Positions 52,521-59,989 of a DNA stretch of 64,000 nucleotides are shown here, one piece after another; within the stretch, counting starts at the first letter, position 1; each line of letters starts with the position of its first letter. The position numbers were made by a program, and so were the translations under genes. The stretch is from the NCBI RefSeq assembly GCF_900176285.1, contig NZ_FWXF01000016.1, positions 22,269 to 86,268 on the forward strand, written 5' to 3'. Under the pieces are notes generated by a model. The model had not been told where the DNA came from. It worked only from the letters and a program-made list of their open reading frames with translations, and searched no databases. This DNA comes from Desulfacinum hydrothermale DSM 13146. GTDB taxonomy: Bacteria; Desulfobacterota; Syntrophobacteria; Syntrophobacterales; DSM-9756.

Positions 52521-53882
52521 CTACAGACCGTAGGCCTTGATCTTTCCGAGCAGGCCCTTGTAACTCACCTGGAGCAGCCGGGCGGCGGCCTTCTTGTTGC
52601 CCTGCGTGTGCGCCAGGGCCTCTTCGATGGCCTTGCGCTCCGCCCTTTCCGCCACCTGCTGGGAAATCTCCCGAAGGGACCGGTGGCGTATGGATCGACG
52701 AAACTCCAACGCCGGGTCCTCTTCCTTCTCTCGAGCAGGGCCCCCGATCCGAGTTCGCTGAAGGCCTTCCAGGGCCAGGCTCTCGCTGCCCAGGGCCACC
52801 ACGCTCTTGATCACGTTTTCCAGCTCCCGGACGTTTCCCGGCCAGTCGTGTTCCTCCAGCATCGAGCAAAAGTCCTTGGAAAGGGCGTGGGGTTTTTTGT
52901 CGTAGAGAAGGGCGTACTTTTCCAGGAAATGCTCCCGCAGAGGCCCGATGTCCTCCTTGCGCGCGCGCAAGGGGGGCAGGTGAAGCGTGATCACCTTGAG
53001 TCGGTAATAGAGATCGTTTCGGAAGCGCCCTTGTTCCACCAGCTGCTCCAGTGCCGCGTTGGTGGCCGAAATGATCCGCACGTTGGCCGTCTTGTTTTCC
53101 ACGCTTCCGATGGGCGAATATTCCCCGTCCTGGAGCACCTGCAGGAGCTTGGCTTGCATGGCTTGGACCATCTCGGAGATCTCATCCAGAAAGAGGGTGC
53201 CCGAATCCGCCAGGTCGAACTTGCCCGGTTTGTCCCCCCAGGCCCCCGTAAAGGCGCCTTTCTTGTACCCGAACAGCTCGCTTTCCAGGAGCGAGGAAGG
53301 GATGTTGGCGCAGTTGACTTCCAGAAACGGCCCGGATCGGCGGGGCGAGTTGTTGTGGATGGCCAGAGCCACCAGCCCCTTGCCCGTTCCCGTCTCGCCG
53401 CCGATGAGCACGGTCAGGTCCGTGGCGCTGATCTTGGCGATGGTCCGACGGACCTCTTCCATGGCCGGGGAGTTGCCGATGAGGTAGGGCTCGCACAGGG
53501 GCCGCACAGAGCCCGTGTCCACGCGATTGGAAAGGAGCTCCCAGACACACCGGGTGAACTTTTCCGGGTGGATCGGCTTGAAAAAGACCGTGCAGTCCGC
53601 CCGCTTTTCGATCCGCCCCGCGGCGCCGTCTTCGCACTCGGCCACCAGCAGGACCCCCGGGGTTTCGCGTCGTCGCGACCGAAAAACGGCGGGAATCTCG
53701 TCCCGGGGTGCCTCCACCACGGTCAAGAGCGGGCCGGTCCTTTCCAGAAGGTCCCGATCCAGGTCTTGGCCCCGGACCAGCTGAGTCTCCACCCCCAACT
53801 GCCTCACCAGGCTGTTCAGGTAGAGCCCGTAGGCGCGTTGCTGTGCGCAGATAAGAATCGGCTTCCCCCTGGGGATGTCCAT
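52521..53882 (-). CDS. prsR: Sigma-54 activator (PrsR-like) with a degenerate receiver
   Basis: A 453-residue enhancer-binding protein. Residues 1-120 have a receiver-like fold but lack the acidic pair (ILICAQQ where ILIVDDD is usual) and the phosphoacceptor Asp (LLTVVEAP), keeping only Lys102 (FFKPIHP). The AAA+ domain has Walker A GGETGTGKG (161-169), the sigma-54 contact loop GAFTGA (209-214) and DLYYRLKVITLHLPPLRARK. A Fis-type helix-turn-helix ends the protein (EEALAHTQGNKKAAARLLQV). It heads the core operon, and a sigma-54 promoter lies 118 bases upstream of its ATG. Phosphorylation-independent control is likely. Confidence 0.9.
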   Translation of the reverse strand: MDIPRGKPILICAQQRAYGLYLNSLVRQLGVETQLVRGQDLDRDLLERTGPLLTVVEAPRDEIPAVFRSRRRETPGVLLVAECEDGAAGRIEKRADCTVFFKPIHPEKFTRCVWELLSNRVDTGSVRPLCEPYLIGNSPAMEEVRRTIAKISATDLTVLIGGETGTGKGLVALAIHNNSPRRSGPFLEVNCANIPSSLLESELFGYKKGAFTGAWGDKPGKFDLADSGTLFLDEISEMVQAMQAKLLQVLQDGEYSPIGSVENKTANVRIISATNAALEQLVEQGRFRNDLYYRLKVITLHLPPLRARKEDIGPLREHFLEKYALLYDKKPHALSKDFCSMLEEHDWPGNVRELENVIKSVVALGSESLALEGLQRTRIGGPAREKEEDPALEFRRSIRHRSLREISQQVAERAERKAIEEALAHTQGNKKAAARLLQVSYKGLLGKIKAYGL

Positions 53883-53999
53883 GGTTTTTGCTCTCGTGTG
53901 AGCCAAGGCCCTCATGCGCCGACGGTTCTGTGCCAAACCGCCGTCCCCTTGCCGTTTGCCGAGCGGGCCCCACCAGGCCCGATCCGCTGCACGGGTTTA

Positions 54000-54015
54000 A
54001 GCCATAATCGTGCCA
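54000..54015 (-). promoter_or_regulatory. Sigma-54 promoter of the activator/core operon
   Basis: Minus-strand TGGCACGATTATGGCT against the consensus TGGCACG-N4-TTGCW: the -24 box is perfect, the -12 box has four of five bases including GC, and the spacing is correct. It lies about 118 bases upstream of ATG 53882. Confidence 0.75.
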
Positions 54016-54095
54016 ACGCCCGGGTCGATCCACTTTTGTATGCTTTGTCAAAAGGTTACACCAGACCCGCCCCCTGGATCCCGGGCCCCCAGACC

Positions 54096-54146
54096 CCATG
54101 GTGCGCAAAACGGTGCACACAACATGCACCGTTTTGCGCACCATGG
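54096..54146. promoter_or_regulatory. Perfect 22-bp inverted repeat, probable activator binding site (UAS)
   Basis: Left arm 54096-54117 and right arm 54125-54146 are perfectly complementary around a 7-base loop (CACAACA). The arm core is GTGCGCAAAACGGTGCA. Related half-sites (TTTGCACGCC, GTGCACCAAA) recur at about 54223-54244. It lies about 80 bases upstream of the minus-strand -24 box and 270 upstream of the plus-strand one, the usual range for enhancer sites of sigma-54 activators. Confidence 0.7.
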
Positions 54147-54206
54147 CCCGGTGATGGGAAGGAATGCATTGAAATGGCTGCCATTCTTGCTGATGTGGGG
54201 TTTTCC

Positions 54207-54225
54207 AAACCATGTGAAATGGTTT
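54207..54225. promoter_or_regulatory. Inverted repeat AAACCAT/ATGGTTT
   Basis: Seven-base arms separated by five bases within the control region, close to further GTGCAC half-sites. A second operator or hairpin is possible. Confidence 0.4.
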
Positions 54226-54415
54226 GCACGCCCTGTGCACCAAAAGTCCCTTGGTGGAGGAATTTCCTTGCATCCCGGAGCGCCTCTTGGCGGTGCGGGG
54301 TCGCGGTGTCCCCACGTCTCGGATCCCACTTCGGCTCCCGTTACTTTCCGAAATCTTTTCAGAATGCGCGCCCCGAACCGAACCGGGGCCGCCGCCTGGA
54401 TGGAATCCTTGTTCA

Positions 54416-54431
54416 TGGCACCTTACTTGCT
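54416..54431 (+). promoter_or_regulatory. Sigma-54 promoter upstream of the PilZ gene
   Basis: Plus-strand TGGCACCTTACTTGCT matches TGGCACG-N4-TTGCW at every defined position except base 7. It lies about 105 bases before the GTG start of the PilZ gene. Confidence 0.8.
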
Positions 54432-54535
54432 AAGTTCTTTCCCCGATCTATGTCCAAAAATCTCCAGAAGAAGATCCGGGCGGCAGAAGAGAGGCCAGAA
54501 TCTGCAACATCGGGGTGGAAACCGGGAGGAAGAGC

Positions 54536-55747
54536 GTGGGGGCGACCAATGGGGTGGCGGCAAGCGGAGCGGGCGGGGTCAAAGACAGGCGCAAGCATTT
54601 CCGGATCCCGGTTCGCCTTCCCGCCCACGTGACCGAGCTGGATGAGCACCAAAGCTATGCGGCCTCGCTCGTGGATCTCAGCCTTCGGGGGCTGGGTATC
54701 CAGTCGCTGGCGGCGCGGTCTCCCCAGCCCGGCACCCGAGTCTTGCTCGGGGTCGCCCTGAACGGCGATGTGGTCAACGTGACGGGAACCATCTGCTGGA
54801 CGTCCCTGGAATTAAAGACCCCGGAAGACAAGCCCAGGTGTGGCATCCAGCTGGACGAAGAACTGCAGGCCCGGATACCGGTCCGTTACGCCATCAAGAT
54901 ATGCGAGGAATTCGACGGGGAGGTGGAACGAGCCAGGAGGCTGCGGGAGAGGTTCCCCCTGATCGCCCATGGCATCCGGGAGACCTATCCCTGGAGCCTG
55001 TGGGGCCGGGTGGTGGGCGCCCTTTCGGAAGCGGCCCAGAGCCACTGGGCCAGCTGTGCCGCCCGGGTGGAACTGAGCGCTTACCGGGCGGAAAAGCTTC
55101 GTTCCTCCCAGGTGGCGGATCCGGAGGCAGTGGATCGGATCGTGGAGGACCTGAAACGGACCGGATCCAACCTGCGCGCTCTCGCCACCATGTTCCGGGC
55201 CATACGCGATAAGCATCTGGCCCTGAGCCAAAACTCCGGCTACCTGGTGGATCTGGAGCAAGCCATTTCCGATTCCGTCAAAAGCCTGCAGGAAGCGCTG
55301 GCGGGCCTCACCGAGGCACCGCTTCCCGCCATCATGTATGAGAAGTCGCCCCTGCCCCTTGTGTTCGGAAAACACCGGGACTTTGTGGTCTGTTTCGACG
55401 GGCTCCTTGCCTTTTCCTTTCGAAGCGCCTTTTATAACAAGGGCTCCCGGATCCTGGTGCAGTCCCGAGTGGATGACCATCAGCTGATTTTGAGCATCTT
55501 AGAAGACGGGGCCCGGGCGTTGGATCGCAACCTCTTGGAGCTCACCCCGGAGGGAATCTTGGACCTGGAATCCTTCAGCCAACGGGACCTGCGAGCCGCC
55601 CTGTGGCTCTACTGCGCTCTGGTGGCCCTGGAAGACCACGAGCCCAGGCTCCAGGTGCGAAGCGAGTCGGGAAGAAATCAACTCCGGTTGGTTCTACCGC
55701 TCGAGCCTACCATCAAGAAGCCAACCCAAGCGACCCGCAGTTCCTGA
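54536..55747 (+). CDS. PilZ-domain protein with a histidine-kinase-like C-terminus
   Basis: About 403 residues. The N-terminal PilZ domain keeps both c-di-GMP motifs: RKHFR (19-23) and DLSLRG (47-52). The middle (about 150-260) is helical. The last 120 residues, ending WLYCALVALEDHEPRLQVRS and GRNQLRLVLPLEP, weakly resemble a degenerate HATPase domain, but I see no phospho-accepting His or intact ATP-binding boxes. GTG 54536 is preferred to GTG 54515 because GGGAGGA lies five bases upstream. With a sigma-54 promoter and the activator next door, a role in c-di-GMP control of EPS is plausible. Confidence 0.75.
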   Translation: MGATNGVAASGAGGVKDRRKHFRIPVRLPAHVTELDEHQSYAASLVDLSLRGLGIQSLAARSPQPGTRVLLGVALNGDVVNVTGTICWTSLELKTPEDKPRCGIQLDEELQARIPVRYAIKICEEFDGEVERARRLRERFPLIAHGIRETYPWSLWGRVVGALSEAAQSHWASCAARVELSAYRAEKLRSSQVADPEAVDRIVEDLKRTGSNLRALATMFRAIRDKHLALSQNSGYLVDLEQAISDSVKSLQEALAGLTEAPLPAIMYEKSPLPLVFGKHRDFVVCFDGLLAFSFRSAFYNKGSRILVQSRVDDHQLILSILEDGARALDRNLLELTPEGILDLESFSQRDLRAALWLYCALVALEDHEPRLQVRSESGRNQLRLVLPLEPTIKKPTQATRSS

Positions 55748-55832
55748 TGCTTCGACCGCCGTTTTCCCAGCCCCTTGCCGAGACAATTCTTTTTTTACGG
55801 ACCCCATAGGAGAAGAAGAGAGGAAGAGATCC

Positions 55833-58397
55833 ATGCGCCACATTTTTTCCATTCGCCATCGCCGGCACGTCCCCGATCGTTTTCGGGATCTTTCATCCGT
55901 AAGCGCCCCTCAGACGACAGGCGGACGGCCTTCACACGTTTCGGACCCCAGGCATCCCACAGGCCCCACCCCCCATGGCGGTTGTCACCCGTCCCGGTCA
56001 CGACGGACCCTGACGGGCCTTTTGGGGCTGCCCGCCCTTCTGGTGCTCTTTTTGGCCTTGGCGGTGGCCGGTTGCAGCAGTTCGGAGCAGAAGTTTCAGG
56101 AACATTTCACCCGCGGACAGAAATTCTTCGACGAAGGCCGCACCCAAGAGGCCATCTTGGAGATCAAGACGGCCCTCCAGGAAAACCCCAAAGCCCCCGA
56201 CGCCCATTACCTGCTGGGACAAGCTTATCTGAAGGCCAAGGATGTCCGTAACGCCTTCAAGGCCTTTCACCAGGCGGCAGCCTTGAATCCCGATCACGTG
56301 GACGCCCAGCTCAAGCTGGCCACCCTCTACACCCTGGGCAACCAGCCGGACAAGGCGCGGGAGGCCCTGAAGATCGTTCTCGAAAAAGAACCGGACAACG
56401 TGGAAGGACTCATCCTGGAAGGAGGGCTCCTGCTCCGGGAAGAGAAATATCAGGAGGCCATGGACACACTTCAGCGCGCCCTGGCGTTGGACAGCCGGAA
56501 GACGGAAGCCTCCATCCTGCTGGCCCGCTGCTTTCTGGCCACCGGCAAACTGGAAGAGGCGGAAAAGACCCTTGTGGACGCCGCCAAGATTGATGCCACC
56601 CCCCGCTCGCTCTACGCCCTGGCCCAGCTCTACGTGGCCCTGCGTGATGCGAAAAAGGCCGAAGACGCGCTCGTGCAAGTGATTGAAAAATTCCCCAAGC
56701 AGCCCCAGCACGACCTGAATCTGGCCCGGTTCTACATCCAGCAGAAGCGCTTTGAAGACGCCGAACGGGAGCTCCTCCGGGCCGTGGAGAAGGCGCCGGA
56801 TCAGCCGGCCTACTACACCACGCTGGCCGCTTTCTATGTCAGCCGGTCCGAACCGGAAAAGGCTGAAGAAACCCTCCTGAAGGCCGTGGAGCAGGCCCCG
56901 GACAAGGTGGAACCGCGCCTGGCATTGGGACGGTTCCTGGCGGCCAAGGGCGAAACGAAAAGAGCCCTGCAGGTTCTCCAGGAAGCCCGAAACCAACATC
57001 CGGACGACCTGCGACCGTACCGCGAGTTCATTCGCATCTATTACGACCAGGGACGTTTGGATGAGGCCCTGGCGGAGATCCAGACCGTCCTGGAAAAGTC
57101 GAAAAAAGACGCCTACGCGCGTCTCATGAAGGCCCGAATCCTGGCCAAGAAGCGCCAGTACCGGGAAAGCCTGGACATCCTGAGCCGGCTTCTCAAGGAT
57201 GAACCCAACCTGGCCGAAGCCCACTTTGTGAAATCCATGTGCCACATCTCCCTGGGTGAAGAAAACCTGGCCCGGGAGGCGCTGGAAAAGACCCTCAAGC
57301 TGGCACCCGGCCACCCGCGGGCCAACATGACCATGGCCGAGTTTCTGCTTCGGGATGGCAACGTGGGCGAGGCGCGAAAGCACTGTGAAGAGGCCCTTCG
57401 GCGGGCCCCCCGCGACATCCGAGCCCACATGCTTCTGGGTCGCATCGCCCTGGCGGAAAAGGATCCGGACGGAGCCGAGAAGGCCTTCAGGAAGGTCCAG
57501 GAACTGCAACCGAACAACCCTGCGGGATACATGGCCCTGGGGGCTCTTTTTCAAAGTGAAAAGCGCCTGGATGACGCCCTGAAGCAATACGAAGCGGCCT
57601 GGAAAGTGGCGCCCCAATCGTTTCCCGTGGCACGAAGCATCGTACTCGTGCACATCCTCAAGGGCGAATACGACAAGGCCGCGGCGTTTTGCGACCAGAA
57701 CCTGGCCGATTTGAAAGAGCAACCGCAGATCAAGGCCGCCTACCTGGCTCTCAAGGCCGCCGTCTTTCTGGCCCAAAAGGACCTGGCGCAGGCAGAATCC
57801 CTTTACCAAGAGGCCCTCAACTACAGCCCGGACTGGCCCACACCCTACCTCCACCTGGCCCGGATCTACACGGCCACCGGCCGACTGGACGAAGCCATCA
57901 AAAGTTACGAGGCCGTGGCGGCCAAGCGCCCCAAGTTCATCGGGGCCCTCATGAGCCTTGGGATACTCCACCAGACCAAGGGCGAAGCTGAAAAGGCCCA
58001 GGACTACTACGAGAAGATCTTGCAGCTGCGACCCGACTTCGCGCCGGCCGCCAACAACCTGGCGTGGTTGCTGGTGGAACAGGGGGGCAACATCGACAAG
58101 GCCCTGACCCTGGCCCAGATGGCCAAGGAGAAGATGCCGGACGATCCCGCCGTGGCCGATACCCTTGGCTGGATCTACGTGCACAAGAAAGCTTATGGCA
58201 GTGCGATCGCCCAGTTCGAAGACGCCTTGGCTAAGATTCCCGACAACCCCTCCGTGCGCTATCACCTGGCGGTGGCGCTGGCTCAAAAAGGCGATAAGGA
58301 ACGGGCCCGCAAAGAATTGGAAAAAATCCTTGCCAAAGACACCCGTTTCCCGGAAAGAAAGAAGGCGGAGGAGCTGCTGGGGCAGGTGAAAAGCTGA
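55833..58397 (+). CDS. prsT: PrsT-like PEP-CTERM-system TPR lipoprotein
   Basis: An 854-residue protein. A hydrophobic segment (GLLGLPALLVLFLALAVAGC) ends in a lipobox Cys at 81, followed by about twenty TPR-type helix pairs to the end, such as AHYLLGQAYLKAKDVRNAFK, EASILLARCFLATGKLEEAE and AAYLALKAAVFLAQKDLAQA. It matches the PEP-CTERM TPR lipoprotein family, a likely periplasmic scaffold for EPS export, comparable to AlgK or PgaA. The start ATG has a GAGGAAGAG site, but the 55 polar residues before the signal sequence are unusual. No later ATG, GTG or TTG precedes the signal core. Confidence 0.9.
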   Translation: MRHIFSIRHRRHVPDRFRDLSSVSAPQTTGGRPSHVSDPRHPTGPTPHGGCHPSRSRRTLTGLLGLPALLVLFLALAVAGCSSSEQKFQEHFTRGQKFFDEGRTQEAILEIKTALQENPKAPDAHYLLGQAYLKAKDVRNAFKAFHQAAALNPDHVDAQLKLATLYTLGNQPDKAREALKIVLEKEPDNVEGLILEGGLLLREEKYQEAMDTLQRALALDSRKTEASILLARCFLATGKLEEAEKTLVDAAKIDATPRSLYALAQLYVALRDAKKAEDALVQVIEKFPKQPQHDLNLARFYIQQKRFEDAERELLRAVEKAPDQPAYYTTLAAFYVSRSEPEKAEETLLKAVEQAPDKVEPRLALGRFLAAKGETKRALQVLQEARNQHPDDLRPYREFIRIYYDQGRLDEALAEIQTVLEKSKKDAYARLMKARILAKKRQYRESLDILSRLLKDEPNLAEAHFVKSMCHISLGEENLAREALEKTLKLAPGHPRANMTMAEFLLRDGNVGEARKHCEEALRRAPRDIRAHMLLGRIALAEKDPDGAEKAFRKVQELQPNNPAGYMALGALFQSEKRLDDALKQYEAAWKVAPQSFPVARSIVLVHILKGEYDKAAAFCDQNLADLKEQPQIKAAYLALKAAVFLAQKDLAQAESLYQEALNYSPDWPTPYLHLARIYTATGRLDEAIKSYEAVAAKRPKFIGALMSLGILHQTKGEAEKAQDYYEKILQLRPDFAPAANNLAWLLVEQGGNIDKALTLAQMAKEKMPDDPAVADTLGWIYVHKKAYGSAIAQFEDALAKIPDNPSVRYHLAVALAQKGDKERARKELEKILAKDTRFPERKKAEELLGQVKS

Positions 58398-58447
58398 CCC
58401 CCGGGCCTTTCAGGAACGGACTTCCAAGAAAACCCCGTCATGCGCGG

Positions 58448-58475
58448 CCGCGGCCTCGTGATGAAAAGGCCGCGG
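58448..58475. terminator. Hairpin downstream of the TPR gene
   Basis: Perfect 9-bp arms CCGCGGCCT (58448-58456) and AGGCCGCGG (58467-58475) with a 10-base loop, 50 bases after the stop. No T-tract follows, so it is only a possible transcription stop. Confidence 0.4.
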
Positions 58476-58500
58476 TCCCGTGATGGGAAAAGCATCGAGG

Positions 58501-58574
58501 GGGGCGGGTTCGGAACCCGCCCCTAAGGCGGCCTGGCCAGGCCGGCAGCACAAGCCCGCTTGGTCGTTCCAACC
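58501..58574. repeat. Fragment C of the dispersed repeat (inverted orientation)
   Basis: A 10-bp palindrome GGGGCGGGTT / AACCCGCCCC (58501-58523), then sequence whose reverse complement matches copy A closely, including GTGCTGCCGGCCTGGCC. The terminal repeats of copies A and B are not seen, so it is a partial copy. Confidence 0.6.
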
Positions 58575-58957
58575 TCACGTCTCTAAAAGAAAAGAACAAC
58601 CTGGGCGTTCTGGAACAAGCTTAGAAAAAACGGCCCATGGGGCGTTTCCTGCCAGGTCATGGGGCGATGAGGGCTCTTTCCCGCGGGGTTGAAGCCCTGG
58701 GGCTACAAAAAAATGGAACCGGCCCCTTGATCATGAAAGCCCTTGTGGGGCAAAGTGTTGGGAGACGGCCTGAGCGTGAAGGGGCTCTGTACGCGCAGGG
58801 ACCAGCCAGCGGGTCGGCCCAACAGACCGTATCCGCAGCACGGCTTTAGGTTCCGGAACCCTTTTTCGCACCAGATCCTGGGATCCTCGGGCTAGAGTCG
58901 GTTCGACGGCAATGGTGCCCCGAGCCGTTGCGTCCACCCAGAAAGAGAGCGTGCCCC

Positions 58958-59860
58958 GTGGCCGACACACTTCCCCCCAACGGAATAGAGCGGCGCCGCA
59001 CCATCCGGATCAAGCGGTCGGGACTGCTCCAATGGAAGCTGGACGACATCGATCGGCCGTCCATCAAGATCGCAGAAACGGTGGACGAATACGAACAGGC
59101 GTTTCGCCTGGTCCACGACACCTACCTTCGGACGGGATATCTCAAGGAACCCAAGCCCCACGGCATGCTCTTCGGCATCCATTCCCTGCTTCCGGAAACG
59201 GTTGTCTTCGTGGCCAAGTCCTATCTCACCGTGCTGTCCACCCTCACGGAGATCTTCGACACCCCCTCCTTCGGCCTTCCCATGGACGTGATCTATCGCA
59301 AGGAACTGGACGAATTGAGAAAAGAAGGCCGCAAGATCGTGGAGCTTTCGGCCCTGGTCACCCCACCTAAGCTTCGGTGGAGAAACCTGTTCATGCTCCT
59401 GGCCCAGGTCATGTACCAGTACTCCCAGTACCGGGGCGTCAACGACCTGTGCATCGCCGTAAACCCCAAGCATGTTCGGTTCTACAAGACCATCTTTCTC
59501 TTTGAACCCCTTGGTCCCGAGCGCCACTATCCCCGAGTGGACGCTCCGGCCGTGGCGCTTCGCGTGAACATGGACGACATTGCGGACCGGCTCAAAAAAA
59601 CCTACGATTCCCTGGAGCTGGATTGCAACCTCTACGCCTATTTCCACCAAATGACGGGGTTCCTTCCGCAAAAGGCCCAGGCGGACCTTCCGGCGGAGAG
59701 CTCCAAGCCGGCCGGCCCGCCGGCTATGAACGGCCGACGCGCCCAGGTGGTGCGGCACTTTATGGAACTGGATCCCGCTCTTTTCCAGAACCTCACCCCC
59801 GAACAACAAGCCTACCTGCACGAGAGTTATCCCCAGATAGACATGGCTCCCTGGGCCTGA
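58958..59860 (+). CDS. FeeM-type N-acyltransferase (PEP-CTERM/exosortase-associated) 1
   Basis: About 300 residues with a GNAT-like core of the FeeM N-acyl amino acid synthase family: IKIAETVDEYEQAFRLVHDT, YLRTGYLKEP, FVAKSYLTVLSTLTEIFDTP, GRKIVELSALVTPP and DLCIAVNPKHVRFYKTIFLF. Such enzymes join an acyl chain from acyl-ACP to an amino acid, and a subgroup is linked to exosortase loci. GTG 58958 is preferred to TTG 58928 because it begins the conserved part closer to the usual length. It has a close paralogue 130 bases downstream. Confidence 0.83.
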   Translation: MADTLPPNGIERRRTIRIKRSGLLQWKLDDIDRPSIKIAETVDEYEQAFRLVHDTYLRTGYLKEPKPHGMLFGIHSLLPETVVFVAKSYLTVLSTLTEIFDTPSFGLPMDVIYRKELDELRKEGRKIVELSALVTPPKLRWRNLFMLLAQVMYQYSQYRGVNDLCIAVNPKHVRFYKTIFLFEPLGPERHYPRVDAPAVALRVNMDDIADRLKKTYDSLELDCNLYAYFHQMTGFLPQKAQADLPAESSKPAGPPAMNGRRAQVVRHFMELDPALFQNLTPEQQAYLHESYPQIDMAPWA

Positions 59861-59913
59861 CCGGGCCCCGTCGAACCACCAAATACCTTGACATCGCCCG
59901 TGGATTCTGTCAG

Positions 59914-59929
59914 TGGAGGGCAGGTTGCG
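59914..59929 (+). promoter_or_regulatory. Possible weak sigma-54 promoter of the second FeeM gene
   Basis: TGGAGGGCAGGTTGCG keeps the -24 GG, the -12 TTGC and correct spacing but loses the CAC of the -24 box. It lies 61 bases before ATG 59990. Low confidence. Confidence 0.3.
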
Positions 59930-59989
59930 GACCTCATCCCGCCGCTTGCAACGAGAAGCCACTGCTGTGCCTTCCCAAAGGAGAATCCC

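Larger units (their letters stand above)
53883..54535. other. Divergent control region of the EPS locus
   Basis: About 650 bases between the activator gene and the PilZ gene. It contains two outward-facing sigma-54 promoter matches (54000-54015 minus, 54416-54431 plus), a perfect 22-bp inverted repeat (54096-54146) and smaller palindromes. I see no coding frame with normal composition. Composition is locally AT-richer around the palindromes. Confidence 0.8.
58398..58957. other. Intergenic region with repeat fragment C
   Basis: About 560 bases. It contains the hairpin at 58448-58475 and the repeat fragment at 58501-58574. The remainder shows no gene I can support. Confidence 0.6.

Noticed and set aside
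51342..54632. A 1,096-codon open frame on the plus strand
   Set aside because: It lies opposite the well-supported chain-length and sigma-54 activator genes. Its composition is that of an antisense shadow in GC-rich DNA, and no domain is visible.
55998..58286. A 762-codon open frame on the minus strand
   Set aside because: It is antisense to the TPR lipoprotein and reflects its repeated helical codons. It has no independent start signal or family.
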